Positions 17,124 through 25,915 of a DNA stretch of 64,000 nt are shown piece by piece (positions within the stretch are counted from its first letter, which is position 1; the number at the start of each line of letters is the position of its first letter). The notes under the pieces are model-generated. The model was not told the origin of the DNA. It worked only from the letters and a program-made list of their open reading frames with translations, and made no database searches. The stretch covers positions 1 through 64,000 of the forward strand of contig JAEXIT010000018.1 of assembly GCA_023446155.1 (NCBI GenBank), written 5' to 3'. The position numbers and the translations under genes are program-made. Origin of the DNA: Bacteroidota bacterium (GTDB lineage: Bacteria > Bacteroidota > Bacteroidia > Flavobacteriales > Flavobacteriaceae).

Positions 17124-20100
17124 TTATTCTTTATTAATTTCAATTGTATTAATATCTTCTACTGATAAATCATAAAGTTGATAGATAAAATTATTAATCA
17201 TTTTTTCTTGGGCTAGAGTTTCATTTTTTTCCAATGAGCTTTTCTTTAAAAGGATATCTTTTACTAATTTTTCAATTTCATTCACGATTTCGACAGGTAA
17301 AGTTTTAGGTATTGGAAAAGGCAAAATATAGTTTGTTTTGAAGGTAAAATATCCACCTCTCAAAACATAACCCGTCTGTTGAATGAAGTACCAAAATAAT
17401 TGTGAATTAAATAGTCCTAACCAAAAAAAATAACTCTCTTCGACTTCACTTTTTTTAATATATCCATAGACTTTTGTTGTCGAATAATATTGACCGTTTT
17501 CGTCGTAGCAAAAATTTCCACCAAGGGATATTTCAGGAGCGACAAGCTTTTCTTTTTCTGCAAAATTAATTCCTTGTTTTCTGCCAAATTGAAACCATTC
17601 ACCGTCAATATTAAACCTGCCTTTTTCCCTGTCACGCAATACGACTTCACACTCCTTCAGGTAAGAGTAACCCAAAGGAAATAGATTTTTGATTTCATCT
17701 TCCTTATATAATTCAGCATTTCCATTTGCCAATTTATAAGGAAAGACTACAAAACGATTAGTTGTTATTTTTTCATATTTATGTACATCTTCACCTTTCA
17801 GTAATGGTTTTACAAAATCTCTTTCAATTTCTATTGTCCTGTTTAACTGTTTTGAAAAACCAATGACTTTGTTTTTATCTACAATTGCATCGTAAATAAA
17901 ATAAACATCATCCTTACTTGTGGCTAAGCCTTGAAAAATTTTTTCAAAGACATCACTTATCCGTCTTGGCTGTAAGTTTAACTTATCAATAATTTTTGAT
18001 GTAGCACCAGATGTAAGTGTCCAGATTTCCTTTGTTAGCTTTTCTTTGGCTAAAATGCTTCCATCTTCCGTCTTTAATGTTTGTAAATATTGAGCTAGCT
18101 CACCGTTGGATTTCAAATCACGATCTAATTCAAAATACAATAATTCAGGTGAGTTAGGTTTAAATAGTTGTAAACCAGTATAAGTAGATGCGTTAAAAAC
18201 TTGGTAAGCTCCAAAATTTATTATTTTATTTGCCGCACTTTTTTCGGATATAATTCCACGAAGTCCTTTTCCAAATGCGGCATTTGTCCATTTAGTAGGC
18301 ATAATAAAGTTCACAACACCATTAGAGTTTATCAGTTCCAGTGACTTTTCCACAAAGACTGTATACAGATCAAATGAGCCACTTGCAGCTTTGTATGTTT
18401 TTGTAAGAAAATCAGCGAATGCAGAGTTTGTATCTCTTATTCCTTGAATTCTTAAGTACGGTGGATTTCCAATTACTACATCGAAGCCCTCTTCCAATCC
18501 AAACATCCATTCCGGATCAAAGAAAGGGGAACTTGCATTTTGATCGTATGGATTCCATTGAGAAAACTGTATGGCATCTTCAGGGGCAAATTCATTATTG
18601 TCTTGCAAGAGCTTTGAAAGTTGTACTCTCAATATGGCATCTTTATCCCTCAATTCCTTTTTCTTGTAAGCAGATTTGGCATAGAAATGTTCTTTTCTGA
18701 CCTCCATTAATTGGTGCTTAGTTTCATCTATACGAGGATCCGTAAAAAGACTATTGACAAAGTCGCCTTCTTTTTTCTTTTTCATCCCAATTAGGGTATT
18801 AGCTGCCACAAACTTAGTTTCTAAATTCGGTAAGGTTAATACGCCATAGTTTTCTTCAGGTTTTGATATATCCATTGCTTCTTGTTCTACAATCAAGGAA
18901 ATAAAGAAGCGTAATTTGCTGATCTGAGCAGCTATGGTTTGTATATCCACACCGTAAATACACTCCTCTATCAAATGTAGTTTCAAATCGTGATGTGAAG
19001 CTTTATTCTTAGCGTCTAACTTTTCTAGAACCTCTACCATTCGGTTCAGTATTCCCATAGGGAATGCTCCGGAACCACAAGCCGGATCTAGGATTTTCAC
19101 AGATCGCAATTCCTGGGCTATTTTTTCACATAATAGATGATTGTTCGCTAAAAATGAGGGCAATATATCTTGTTCAAATAATTGATGAATTAACGCTTCA
19201 TTCAAATCGGGTAATGAATTATTCAAATAAGCTATTAAGGATTCATCCACCATATAGGCTACAATCTCTTTCGGCGTATAAAAACTACCAGATTGTTTAC
19301 GTGCTGATTCTTGTGTTTCAGGATTGAAGGCTCCTAACAGGTTTTCAAAAACGTTTCCTAACAGTTCAGGATCTAAGGCTACTTGAACTTCATTTGGTAC
19401 ATTTTCTTCCACTGTAAAATTATACCGTTCCAGTAAAGGAATTAAGCCTTCATGTTTGTCATTACCAAAGAAAACGCAATTAGGGATAAATGCGCGATGT
19501 TTGAAATTTCCATTTTTAGCCTTCTCTGAATTTCTGCTGAAGCCGTCCAAATGATATTTTATTCCATCTGTACTTTCTTCTTTATCCAAACATTCAAAAA
19601 GTCCTCCGTTCAAAAACGGGATAGGACGAAATAAATTTAAAACTTCTTCTTCGGAGATGTTAAACATCTCTGCATAACGGTATCGAGTTTTAATATCCCG
19701 CTTATCAACCAATTTTGCAAACTCTCTTTCAGTTACCGCCTTGTTTAAAGTAGCAAAGAATAGATTTTGTAAAATTGCGTTATAATAACTTCCATCAGAA
19801 GTATTACTAGGATCAAAGTTTTTTAGTATTTCTGATAACTTATCTGTTTTAAATAAATCATCCGGCACCAAATGTTTTTGTTTGATAAACCAAACAAATA
19901 ACAATCGGGTAATCAGACGAATCATTTGCTCTTCCAGCTTTACACGGTCATCATCTGTCGTAGCGGTATCATTTGGAAATGTGATGCCAACTTCGGTTGT
20001 AAGAGTCCATTGATACCATTTAAACAAATCATTGTAGAATTCCTTAGTCAGTTTTTCTACAGAAAATGCTTCTTGAATACTGTCAAGATCTTTAAACGTA

Positions 20101-20609
20101 CAATTTCCTATTCTTTGTCTGAAAGTTTTATTATGGTCTTTGGGATCAATGAAATAAGTAAAACGTTTCCATGAAGAATATTTTTTATCTGCTTTCCCGT
20201 CCCAGTTTCTTCTGATAAATGAAAACCTGAATTTTCCAGATTCATCATAAAAAACGAAAATAGCTCCATCCTTAAAATCTTCTTTTAAAACTAATTTTGC
20301 GATCTCAAATTGCTTTTTCTTAGAAGAACGCTCTGACAATATTCCATTATACTTACAGGCAAAAACAATTAATTCGTCAGAATTTTTGAACGATACATTT
20401 CCGATTCTAGTTAGTTCTGAGAATTGACCAAAATCTTTATCTTCTATATAGTGGTTAATATCTTCTGTTTCGATTTTAAAAGAAGAAATAGCTTTTTTAA
20501 AAAAATCTGCTAATATTTTTGTTGAGAAAGCATGTATAAGTTGATCCATTTCCTTGGTGTATAAACGTTTTAATCGTATTGGGTAAAGATAAGAAAATAA
20601 TATACTCAT
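17124..20609 (-). CDS. Eco57I-like adenine methyltransferase/specificity protein (type IIG or PglX-like)
   Basis: The protein has 1161 residues from the ATG at 20609; an internal ATG 20 codons later gives a start typical of the family (MDQLIHAF) and may be the real one. The N6-adenine methyltransferase core is clear: motif I DPACGSG (D508) and motif IV NPPY (N715). The N-terminal ~400 residues fit the helical and nuclease-like part of type IIG enzymes, but I cannot point to a certain PD-(D/E)xK site. The C-terminal ~350 residues are a TaqI-type target-recognition region (KLVAPEISLGGNF, YGYIKK, GGYFTFKTNYILPFPIP). Its end is duplicated in a silent inverted cassette next door, so sequence specificity is probably switchable. 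It lies 111 bp downstream of the GHKL-ATPase gene. If its own nuclease is absent, the PLD-SNF2 helicase further down may do the cutting. Confidence 0.85.
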   Translation of the reverse strand: MSILFSYLYPIRLKRLYTKEMDQLIHAFSTKILADFFKKAISSFKIETEDINHYIEDKDFGQFSELTRIGNVSFKNSDELIVFACKYNGILSERSSKKKQFEIAKLVLKEDFKDGAIFVFYDESGKFRFSFIRRNWDGKADKKYSSWKRFTYFIDPKDHNKTFRQRIGNCTFKDLDSIQEAFSVEKLTKEFYNDLFKWYQWTLTTEVGITFPNDTATTDDDRVKLEEQMIRLITRLLFVWFIKQKHLVPDDLFKTDKLSEILKNFDPSNTSDGSYYNAILQNLFFATLNKAVTEREFAKLVDKRDIKTRYRYAEMFNISEEEVLNLFRPIPFLNGGLFECLDKEESTDGIKYHLDGFSRNSEKAKNGNFKHRAFIPNCVFFGNDKHEGLIPLLERYNFTVEENVPNEVQVALDPELLGNVFENLLGAFNPETQESARKQSGSFYTPKEIVAYMVDESLIAYLNNSLPDLNEALIHQLFEQDILPSFLANNHLLCEKIAQELRSVKILDPACGSGAFPMGILNRMVEVLEKLDAKNKASHHDLKLHLIEECIYGVDIQTIAAQISKLRFFISLIVEQEAMDISKPEENYGVLTLPNLETKFVAANTLIGMKKKKEGDFVNSLFTDPRIDETKHQLMEVRKEHFYAKSAYKKKELRDKDAILRVQLSKLLQDNNEFAPEDAIQFSQWNPYDQNASSPFFDPEWMFGLEEGFDVVIGNPPYLRIQGIRDTNSAFADFLTKTYKAASGSFDLYTVFVEKSLELINSNGVVNFIMPTKWTNAAFGKGLRGIISEKSAANKIINFGAYQVFNASTYTGLQLFKPNSPELLYFELDRDLKSNGELAQYLQTLKTEDGSILAKEKLTKEIWTLTSGATSKIIDKLNLQPRRISDVFEKIFQGLATSKDDVYFIYDAIVDKNKVIGFSKQLNRTIEIERDFVKPLLKGEDVHKYEKITTNRFVVFPYKLANGNAELYKEDEIKNLFPLGYSYLKECEVVLRDREKGRFNIDGEWFQFGRKQGINFAEKEKLVAPEISLGGNFCYDENGQYYSTTKVYGYIKKSEVEESYFFWLGLFNSQLFWYFIQQTGYVLRGGYFTFKTNYILPFPIPKTLPVEIVNEIEKLVKDILLKKSSLEKNETLAQEKMINNFIYQLYDLSVEDINTIEINKE
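17476..17498 (-). repeat. Right copy of the 23-bp inverted repeat
   Basis: The copy lies in the active methyltransferase gene at codons 1038-1045. It is the partner of 16741-16763 and the predicted crossover site for the neighbouring serine invertase. Confidence 0.9.
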
Positions 20610-20720
20610 CCCATTTTGATAAAGTGATGATGTTTTAAATGAGCATTCTCTAACAAGAAAAAAAACATTCTGAGAAGTGGTGTAAGGTAACTGTTGCGAA
20701 AGAATAAAAATTACATTGAG

Positions 20721-23700
20721 TTATTCTCGAAACCTGATTTCAAAATTCTTATAAATAGCTGTAAATTTGCTGTTCGTAAAAAAATCTTCACCATCATCTA
20801 ACATAAAGATGGCACCCAAGTCTCTTATTCTCCTTTGAGTATTATTCATTGTTTGTGTGACCAAAATGATTTTGTAAAATTCTCCTTCTTTATATGCTTT
20901 GTCAATCTCATTTTTTGAAATTTCAAATGAATCATAGCTATCAGCTCTTCCTTTTACCTCAATAAAATATTTATTTCCGTCTTTATCTATATATTCAATA
21001 TCATAGCCTAAACCATCTTGTCCTTCAGGATTATAACCAAAATGTGTTTTGTGTACCTTATTTGCATTCTTTGAAATCCATACAACATTACTATAAATGA
21101 CACTTAATTTTTCAAATACAATCATTTCTGCAACTAAACCGATTCGTTGCTTTTGGTCGTCATTCATTCCTCCGTCATACCTTCTCCCACTTCCTCCTGA
21201 TGTAGTTCCGTTTGTGCCAGTACGAATTTCAATATTAAGGGTGTGAGCCTGTTCAATACCTGTATTCGTTTGATTAGAGAATTGACTTAAAAAAACGCTT
21301 ATATTATCTTCTTTACTAACTGGGGTGTTATCTTTTTGGCGCTGTTCCAGCCACTTACTGAAGCTGGTTGATAAAGAATCAACTTCACCAAAGTAGAGTA
21401 AGCTTCTTTTTTTGTTTTCGGCGAGAAAACTATCTAGATTATCTTTTGCAAGCTTTGCGACAGCCAATTTATTTTTCAATAAATCAAGGTTAACCGAATA
21501 AATCGGATTGGGATTAAACGAACTGAAATCTTTTTGTAAATCATCGTGCATAATCTTCAGTAAAGGGAATGCCTCTGTCAATGATTTTAAAAAGAACTCC
21601 TCAGTATTAAGTTCAAGCGTATTTAATGGAATTATAAACTCTAAGTGATATTTGTAATTGTCGAGATAATTCTGGTACAGACATTTTTCCTCGTTATTCT
21701 TTGTGGTTAAGTAATTATATAAAATGGCATTAAATCCTTTTTCAAATTTATTTTTTAATTTGGACAGCTCCTTTAAGTAAAAATTTCTGAAATCAATTCT
21801 AGGAAAAATGATTTTGTTCAATTCTTCCAGTGTCATAGAAAGCGAGCTCAAAAATTTAACCAGAATTGGGATATTTGCATAACTATTTGTCTGCAAAAAA
21901 TCGAACTGATCTTCCACTTTCTGTATAATTTCTGATTCAGTTTTAAGCAGTTCCGATAAATTATTTATATCAACCTTATCCGCAATAAATATTCCTCGTT
22001 TACTGCTAATCCCTTTTGCTGTAAGTATTGCCGACCAGAATTTTTGGTTTAGTGAAAAATCAGTATCATTCAGTTTATCCCTGATTTCATTAACCCGCTC
22101 TTCTGCTATATCATAACTATTTAGATAATCTTTCTTGTTGGGTGCATTCAAAAAATTGAGCAGGTTAGCATTAAAGTTCCGCAGATCCCGTTCGAGAAGG
22201 TTTATAAACAATTCATTGATAAACGCCGCAGCCTGTTTGTTTCTATTGATTGTGCTGTTGGGAACGGCCAGATGAATGTTTAAATCATCATCGACAAAAT
22301 GAGTTACCGGGATAATCATTTCCGGAGAGTCTCCAACAGAGATTTTTACTTTTACATCCTTTTTTCCAAAAATCTTTATGGTTTTAATCTTAGCAAAATG
22401 CTTTGTGATAGCATCGCCCAAATGTGATTCCAATAAAGCAATTGTTTCGGGCAGTAGCTTAAAAAATGAAGTTAAAATATCTGTCTCGGTAGATTCGGTT
22501 TCTATAAGTTCCTTATGTATGGATTTTGAAAATCTTTTACCTATTCTGCCTGCAATTTTTCCAAAGGTGTTTTTATCCCGATTCGTGAAATGTGGCTGTA
22601 CTTTTTGCTTGATTTCAACCGGCAGTATATCATACGCTGGCTTGTCGTCAATATAAAATATGTGAGATGCCGTTTCCCAGCAAGGAATTCTCGTTGTATC
22701 GTCAACGCCTAAAAAATGGATTTTACGCAATTGCTGGATGATATGTTCTGTTGTATTACTGGTCTCATAAAAATCAACCAGTTTAGCCAGAATACGATTG
22801 TAGAAATCAATAAATTCTTTGTCTTCCGGGATTCCTGTTGCATATTTTTTGAAGATATGTTGTAGCAATCCTTCAAAATTTTCAATGGAATGCACATCAA
22901 GGTGGACCAATCCGATGGCTTCAATAAAATCTTTTTTGATTCCAAAATCAATGGGTAACAGCATTAAGAATTTTCTGATAACTTGATTGTGCGTTTGTGC
23001 AAAATCAGCATCTCTTATACCAATCACTTCACTAACTGAATATTTTTCATCTTCTCCCGAAAAGCAAATCCATTTTTCATTTGACAAGGATTCTATGAAG
23101 TAACTTAATTTAATCGTGAGTTCTTTCCCAAGGTCTCTCCAGTTACTATAACTGTTAGCATACTGCATTCTAGGTAGAAAATTGTCATTAACAAAAAACT
23201 GGTATATATTCCAATTATCAATAATTGTATTAGTAAACCACACGTTGTATTTATCCGGCAGGTGCAATATTCTGTCATTTTTAATATAAAACGGTCTTGA
23301 AGAGAATCCTGAGAACCTACTCAATAGCTTATCTCTTTTTTCGATAGATTTTATAGTTATTTGCCTTTCGGAAACATAAATAGCCGGTATGTCCCAAACA
23401 CCAAGCTTTTTCAAAAATTCAATCTTAGGTATTTCATCTTTCTTTTTACCTTCCCAACTTAAAATGGCATCATCAACAAAGTTTCCATTGGGGTAAAGTT
23501 CCCGAAGGTTTTCGTTTTTAAAATAAATCGGGTGAGTGAGAGGAGAAAGCCATTTATCTGTCCCCTGGACGGGTAAAAGGATTTTTTCTCTGATTTCCAG
23601 TTCTGACTTTATATCAAGGAGCGGGATATTGTACAGTGTATTCAGTAAATCCGTTTTCGGAACAGAACGCACAACAAATAATTTAAGCAATCTTCTTACC

Positions 23701-25358
23701 AGCTCATAAGTATTAAATTCTGTAATTCCTATCCGGCTTTTGCCTTCCCTGAAATCACTTATTTTTATGCCTTTATGAATAAAATGAATTTTCTTTTTTA
23801 TGCTTGCAGGTAAATTGATTGGATTTCGTCTGCCTCCTCCATAAAAAACATCTTCCTCACTTGAAACTAATTTCCAGTTGTCTGTAAGGAGTACTTTTTT
23901 TCCTGTAAGATTTAGTTTTTCGTGTTTGCTTACATAGTTATAGAGATTTTGAAAAAACTTTATGTTCTTTTGTTTCAGTTGCCGTTTGCATTCATTTTCA
24001 ATTTGGTCGGCAATATCCTCGTAATGTAAATAGTGTATTTTGAATTCGTCACGTAACCATTTGATTACTTCTGCATCATCTATATAAATTAATTTCTTGC
24101 TGCCAAGCCTTCCGTCTGGGAAAAGCCCTTTGTCAAAATCATCTGCTACGATTACTTCTGACGGATAAAAATATTTTTTAGACTGGTTGTCATAAACAAA
24201 TCTTTGGTTCTTTAATTCAGCTAAAACACTATCATAAAGCACATTTATTTTTGCATCATTATTTCTTTTAAAAGGCAAAACTCTATTGGTGTTAATCTTT
24301 GTTTTTTTAAGGTTGGTAAGCATTTCTTTCCCAATAAATTTTCCTATTGCAGAAAGCAAAAAATCATTAAGTTTTGATTCCCTTAAAGTGGTTCTTTCCG
24401 GGTTGACAATGAAGTAGCTATGAATAATAAATCGAAAGCCGGAAGTTATTTGTAAAGGATAAAACAGGTAAAGCTTTGCGTCATCGATTGGATTGATTTG
24501 CCCATTGTCTGCTAATGCTAAAACAATATTTACATCAACAAAAGCACTGTTACTGAATATTTCTTTTTCTTTTCCATCCAAAGATTGAATCACTTCTTTA
24601 GGAATTTCAACCTTATTGGCAGGCGTATAGTATTTGAATTTACTTGTATCGTTATCTTCTGTTACTTCAATAGAATGTTTTTGAGGATTTTTCTTGATTG
24701 AAAAAGTAGAGGCATTCTGTTCAGATTCAAATTTGAGTGTCTGGATATTCCCTAAAAGGATGAGTTGTTTGGCCTGAATTTCGGAGAAATCATTAATAAT
24801 TTTTTCTTTTGTAATGCCTGCTTTAACAAGAAGCTCCACTTTTGTTACAATTCCTTTTTCAATTTCTTTTTCCGAAAGTTTCTCATCGATGAAATGGGGG
24901 AAATAGAAAAGTGGGATTTGTTCCTCTTTCAGATTCGGGTCATTATATTCATTCAAAGTCAGCTTTCTATCAAAATGAATTGAACCATATTGGGTTACTA
25001 TTCTTGGTATTTCTGTTACTTCCTGAATGGACTTGAAACCAATCCCTTTGAAACCAATATATTCTTGACTCTGTTTAGTGCTTTGTCCGATTGTCGTAAT
25101 GCCTTCAATTCCTTTTGTGCTAAATTCTGCACCTGTGTTAGCAATAGAAAGGACATTGTTTTTTAGTTCAATAAATACTTCGCCATCCTGCCCCTTTTCC
25201 TTATTAGCATCTCTCACATTTTGAATCAGCTCAAAAAAGTATCTGCCTTCGTATGCTTGTTGCAAATACTTCTCAGCTTCAGCAATGGCACTCAAACCTC
25301 TAATTGGAGTTAGTTTGCTGTCTTCAAATAATTTATTTGTTATTTCTTTCAGATTCAT
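20721..25358 (-). CDS. Sacsin-like GHKL ATPase with C-terminal DUF3883 nuclease-fold domain
   Basis: The protein has 1545 residues and is the first gene of the leftward defence operon. The N-terminus is a histidine-kinase-like (GHKL/sacsin) ATPase: N-box FELIQNVRDAN with E43, N47 and D50, and G2 loop GFKGIGFKS (102-110). The G1 box reads ANTG (73-76) where DxG is expected. A ~1200-residue middle has no motif I recognise. The C-terminus (about 1390-1500) is a DUF3883 domain of the restriction-endonuclease fold, with GYD1453 and F-I-E1467-V-K1469-G, the D-ExK pattern. Proteins of this build occur in defence islands and are thought to couple ATP-driven conformational change to nuclease action. 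Its specific role here is unknown. It has no transmembrane segment. Confidence 0.75.
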   Translation of the reverse strand: MNLKEITNKLFEDSKLTPIRGLSAIAEAEKYLQQAYEGRYFFELIQNVRDANKEKGQDGEVFIELKNNVLSIANTGAEFSTKGIEGITTIGQSTKQSQEYIGFKGIGFKSIQEVTEIPRIVTQYGSIHFDRKLTLNEYNDPNLKEEQIPLFYFPHFIDEKLSEKEIEKGIVTKVELLVKAGITKEKIINDFSEIQAKQLILLGNIQTLKFESEQNASTFSIKKNPQKHSIEVTEDNDTSKFKYYTPANKVEIPKEVIQSLDGKEKEIFSNSAFVDVNIVLALADNGQINPIDDAKLYLFYPLQITSGFRFIIHSYFIVNPERTTLRESKLNDFLLSAIGKFIGKEMLTNLKKTKINTNRVLPFKRNNDAKINVLYDSVLAELKNQRFVYDNQSKKYFYPSEVIVADDFDKGLFPDGRLGSKKLIYIDDAEVIKWLRDEFKIHYLHYEDIADQIENECKRQLKQKNIKFFQNLYNYVSKHEKLNLTGKKVLLTDNWKLVSSEEDVFYGGGRRNPINLPASIKKKIHFIHKGIKISDFREGKSRIGITEFNTYELVRRLLKLFVVRSVPKTDLLNTLYNIPLLDIKSELEIREKILLPVQGTDKWLSPLTHPIYFKNENLRELYPNGNFVDDAILSWEGKKKDEIPKIEFLKKLGVWDIPAIYVSERQITIKSIEKRDKLLSRFSGFSSRPFYIKNDRILHLPDKYNVWFTNTIIDNWNIYQFFVNDNFLPRMQYANSYSNWRDLGKELTIKLSYFIESLSNEKWICFSGEDEKYSVSEVIGIRDADFAQTHNQVIRKFLMLLPIDFGIKKDFIEAIGLVHLDVHSIENFEGLLQHIFKKYATGIPEDKEFIDFYNRILAKLVDFYETSNTTEHIIQQLRKIHFLGVDDTTRIPCWETASHIFYIDDKPAYDILPVEIKQKVQPHFTNRDKNTFGKIAGRIGKRFSKSIHKELIETESTETDILTSFFKLLPETIALLESHLGDAITKHFAKIKTIKIFGKKDVKVKISVGDSPEMIIPVTHFVDDDLNIHLAVPNSTINRNKQAAAFINELFINLLERDLRNFNANLLNFLNAPNKKDYLNSYDIAEERVNEIRDKLNDTDFSLNQKFWSAILTAKGISSKRGIFIADKVDINNLSELLKTESEIIQKVEDQFDFLQTNSYANIPILVKFLSSLSMTLEELNKIIFPRIDFRNFYLKELSKLKNKFEKGFNAILYNYLTTKNNEEKCLYQNYLDNYKYHLEFIIPLNTLELNTEEFFLKSLTEAFPLLKIMHDDLQKDFSSFNPNPIYSVNLDLLKNKLAVAKLAKDNLDSFLAENKKRSLLYFGEVDSLSTSFSKWLEQRQKDNTPVSKEDNISVFLSQFSNQTNTGIEQAHTLNIEIRTGTNGTTSGGSGRRYDGGMNDDQKQRIGLVAEMIVFEKLSVIYSNVVWISKNANKVHKTHFGYNPEGQDGLGYDIEYIDKDGNKYFIEVKGRADSYDSFEISKNEIDKAYKEGEFYKIILVTQTMNNTQRRIRDLGAIFMLDDGEDFFTNSKFTAIYKNFEIRFRE

Positions 25359-25915
25359 TTTATAGAAAATAATAATTGGTTAAGATGAAGTTTTTGGATG
25401 GTAAAAAAATATAGCTGTAAGTTATACTGTTTTATTTAGATCATATTTCAATGTGTATTGTTTAGTTTTTTGTGTTTTACTGAGCTTGTCTGAAGTTAAT
25501 ATATGTATGTAATAACTAACTGCTGTTTAGACAAATGTATTAAAAATGTGGTTTTTTAATTGTGTAAAACCGTAATTAGGTTAAAAATGAGAATTAAAAA
25601 TGAGTTTGTTGGTGTTTTTGCGAATACTTTTGTATGGAAATTGTGTTTGAGAATTTAATCTGCTAAATCTTACTAGTATAAGAGTTCTTTACATTTGATA
25701 ATATTAAAATGTTATGTAATATGGCGTGAATTTTACAGGTAATAGATGTTTGCTTAACGCTGGATTTGATTAAGATTGAATTAATTAAAATATAAAAGCT
25801 AATTAACTAGTATGTTGATTCATATTGGACATTGTGTTCTAATTGTAATAAACAGTGCGACATAGTTGCATAGCAAGTCATATATCACTACATTGTAAGG
25901 ATAAGATATCTGATT
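25359..25915. other. Divergent intergenic region at the right edge of the defence operon
   Basis: This A+T-rich gap separates the outward-reading operon and recombinase genes. TACATTTG on the minus strand (25532-25539) and TACTTTTG on the plus strand (25625-25632) match the -7 consensus and could drive the ATPase operon and the recombinase respectively. Only the plus-strand box has an upstream TTG (25606-25608), at a short 16-nt spacing. No repeat or open frame of note is seen. Confidence 0.35.

Larger units (their letters stand above)
16741..17498. other. Predicted invertible segment of the methyltransferase gene
   Basis: The segment is bounded by a perfect 23-bp inverted repeat, 16741-16763 and 17476-17498, with 712 bp between the copies. 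The repeat encodes NGQYYSTT in both orientations and starts on a codon boundary in each. Immediately inside lies a further 15-bp identical block (GGATATATTAAAAAA) at 16774-16788 and 17451-17465, after 10 diverged bases. Inversion would exchange the last 116 codons of the active gene for those of the silent cassette without a frameshift. Confidence 0.75.

Noticed and set aside
10807..25358. Assignment of the operon as DISARM or BREX
   Set aside because: DrmA, DrmB, PglZ, BrxC and BrxA-like genes are all missing; only general parts (PLD, SNF2, methyltransferase) are shared.
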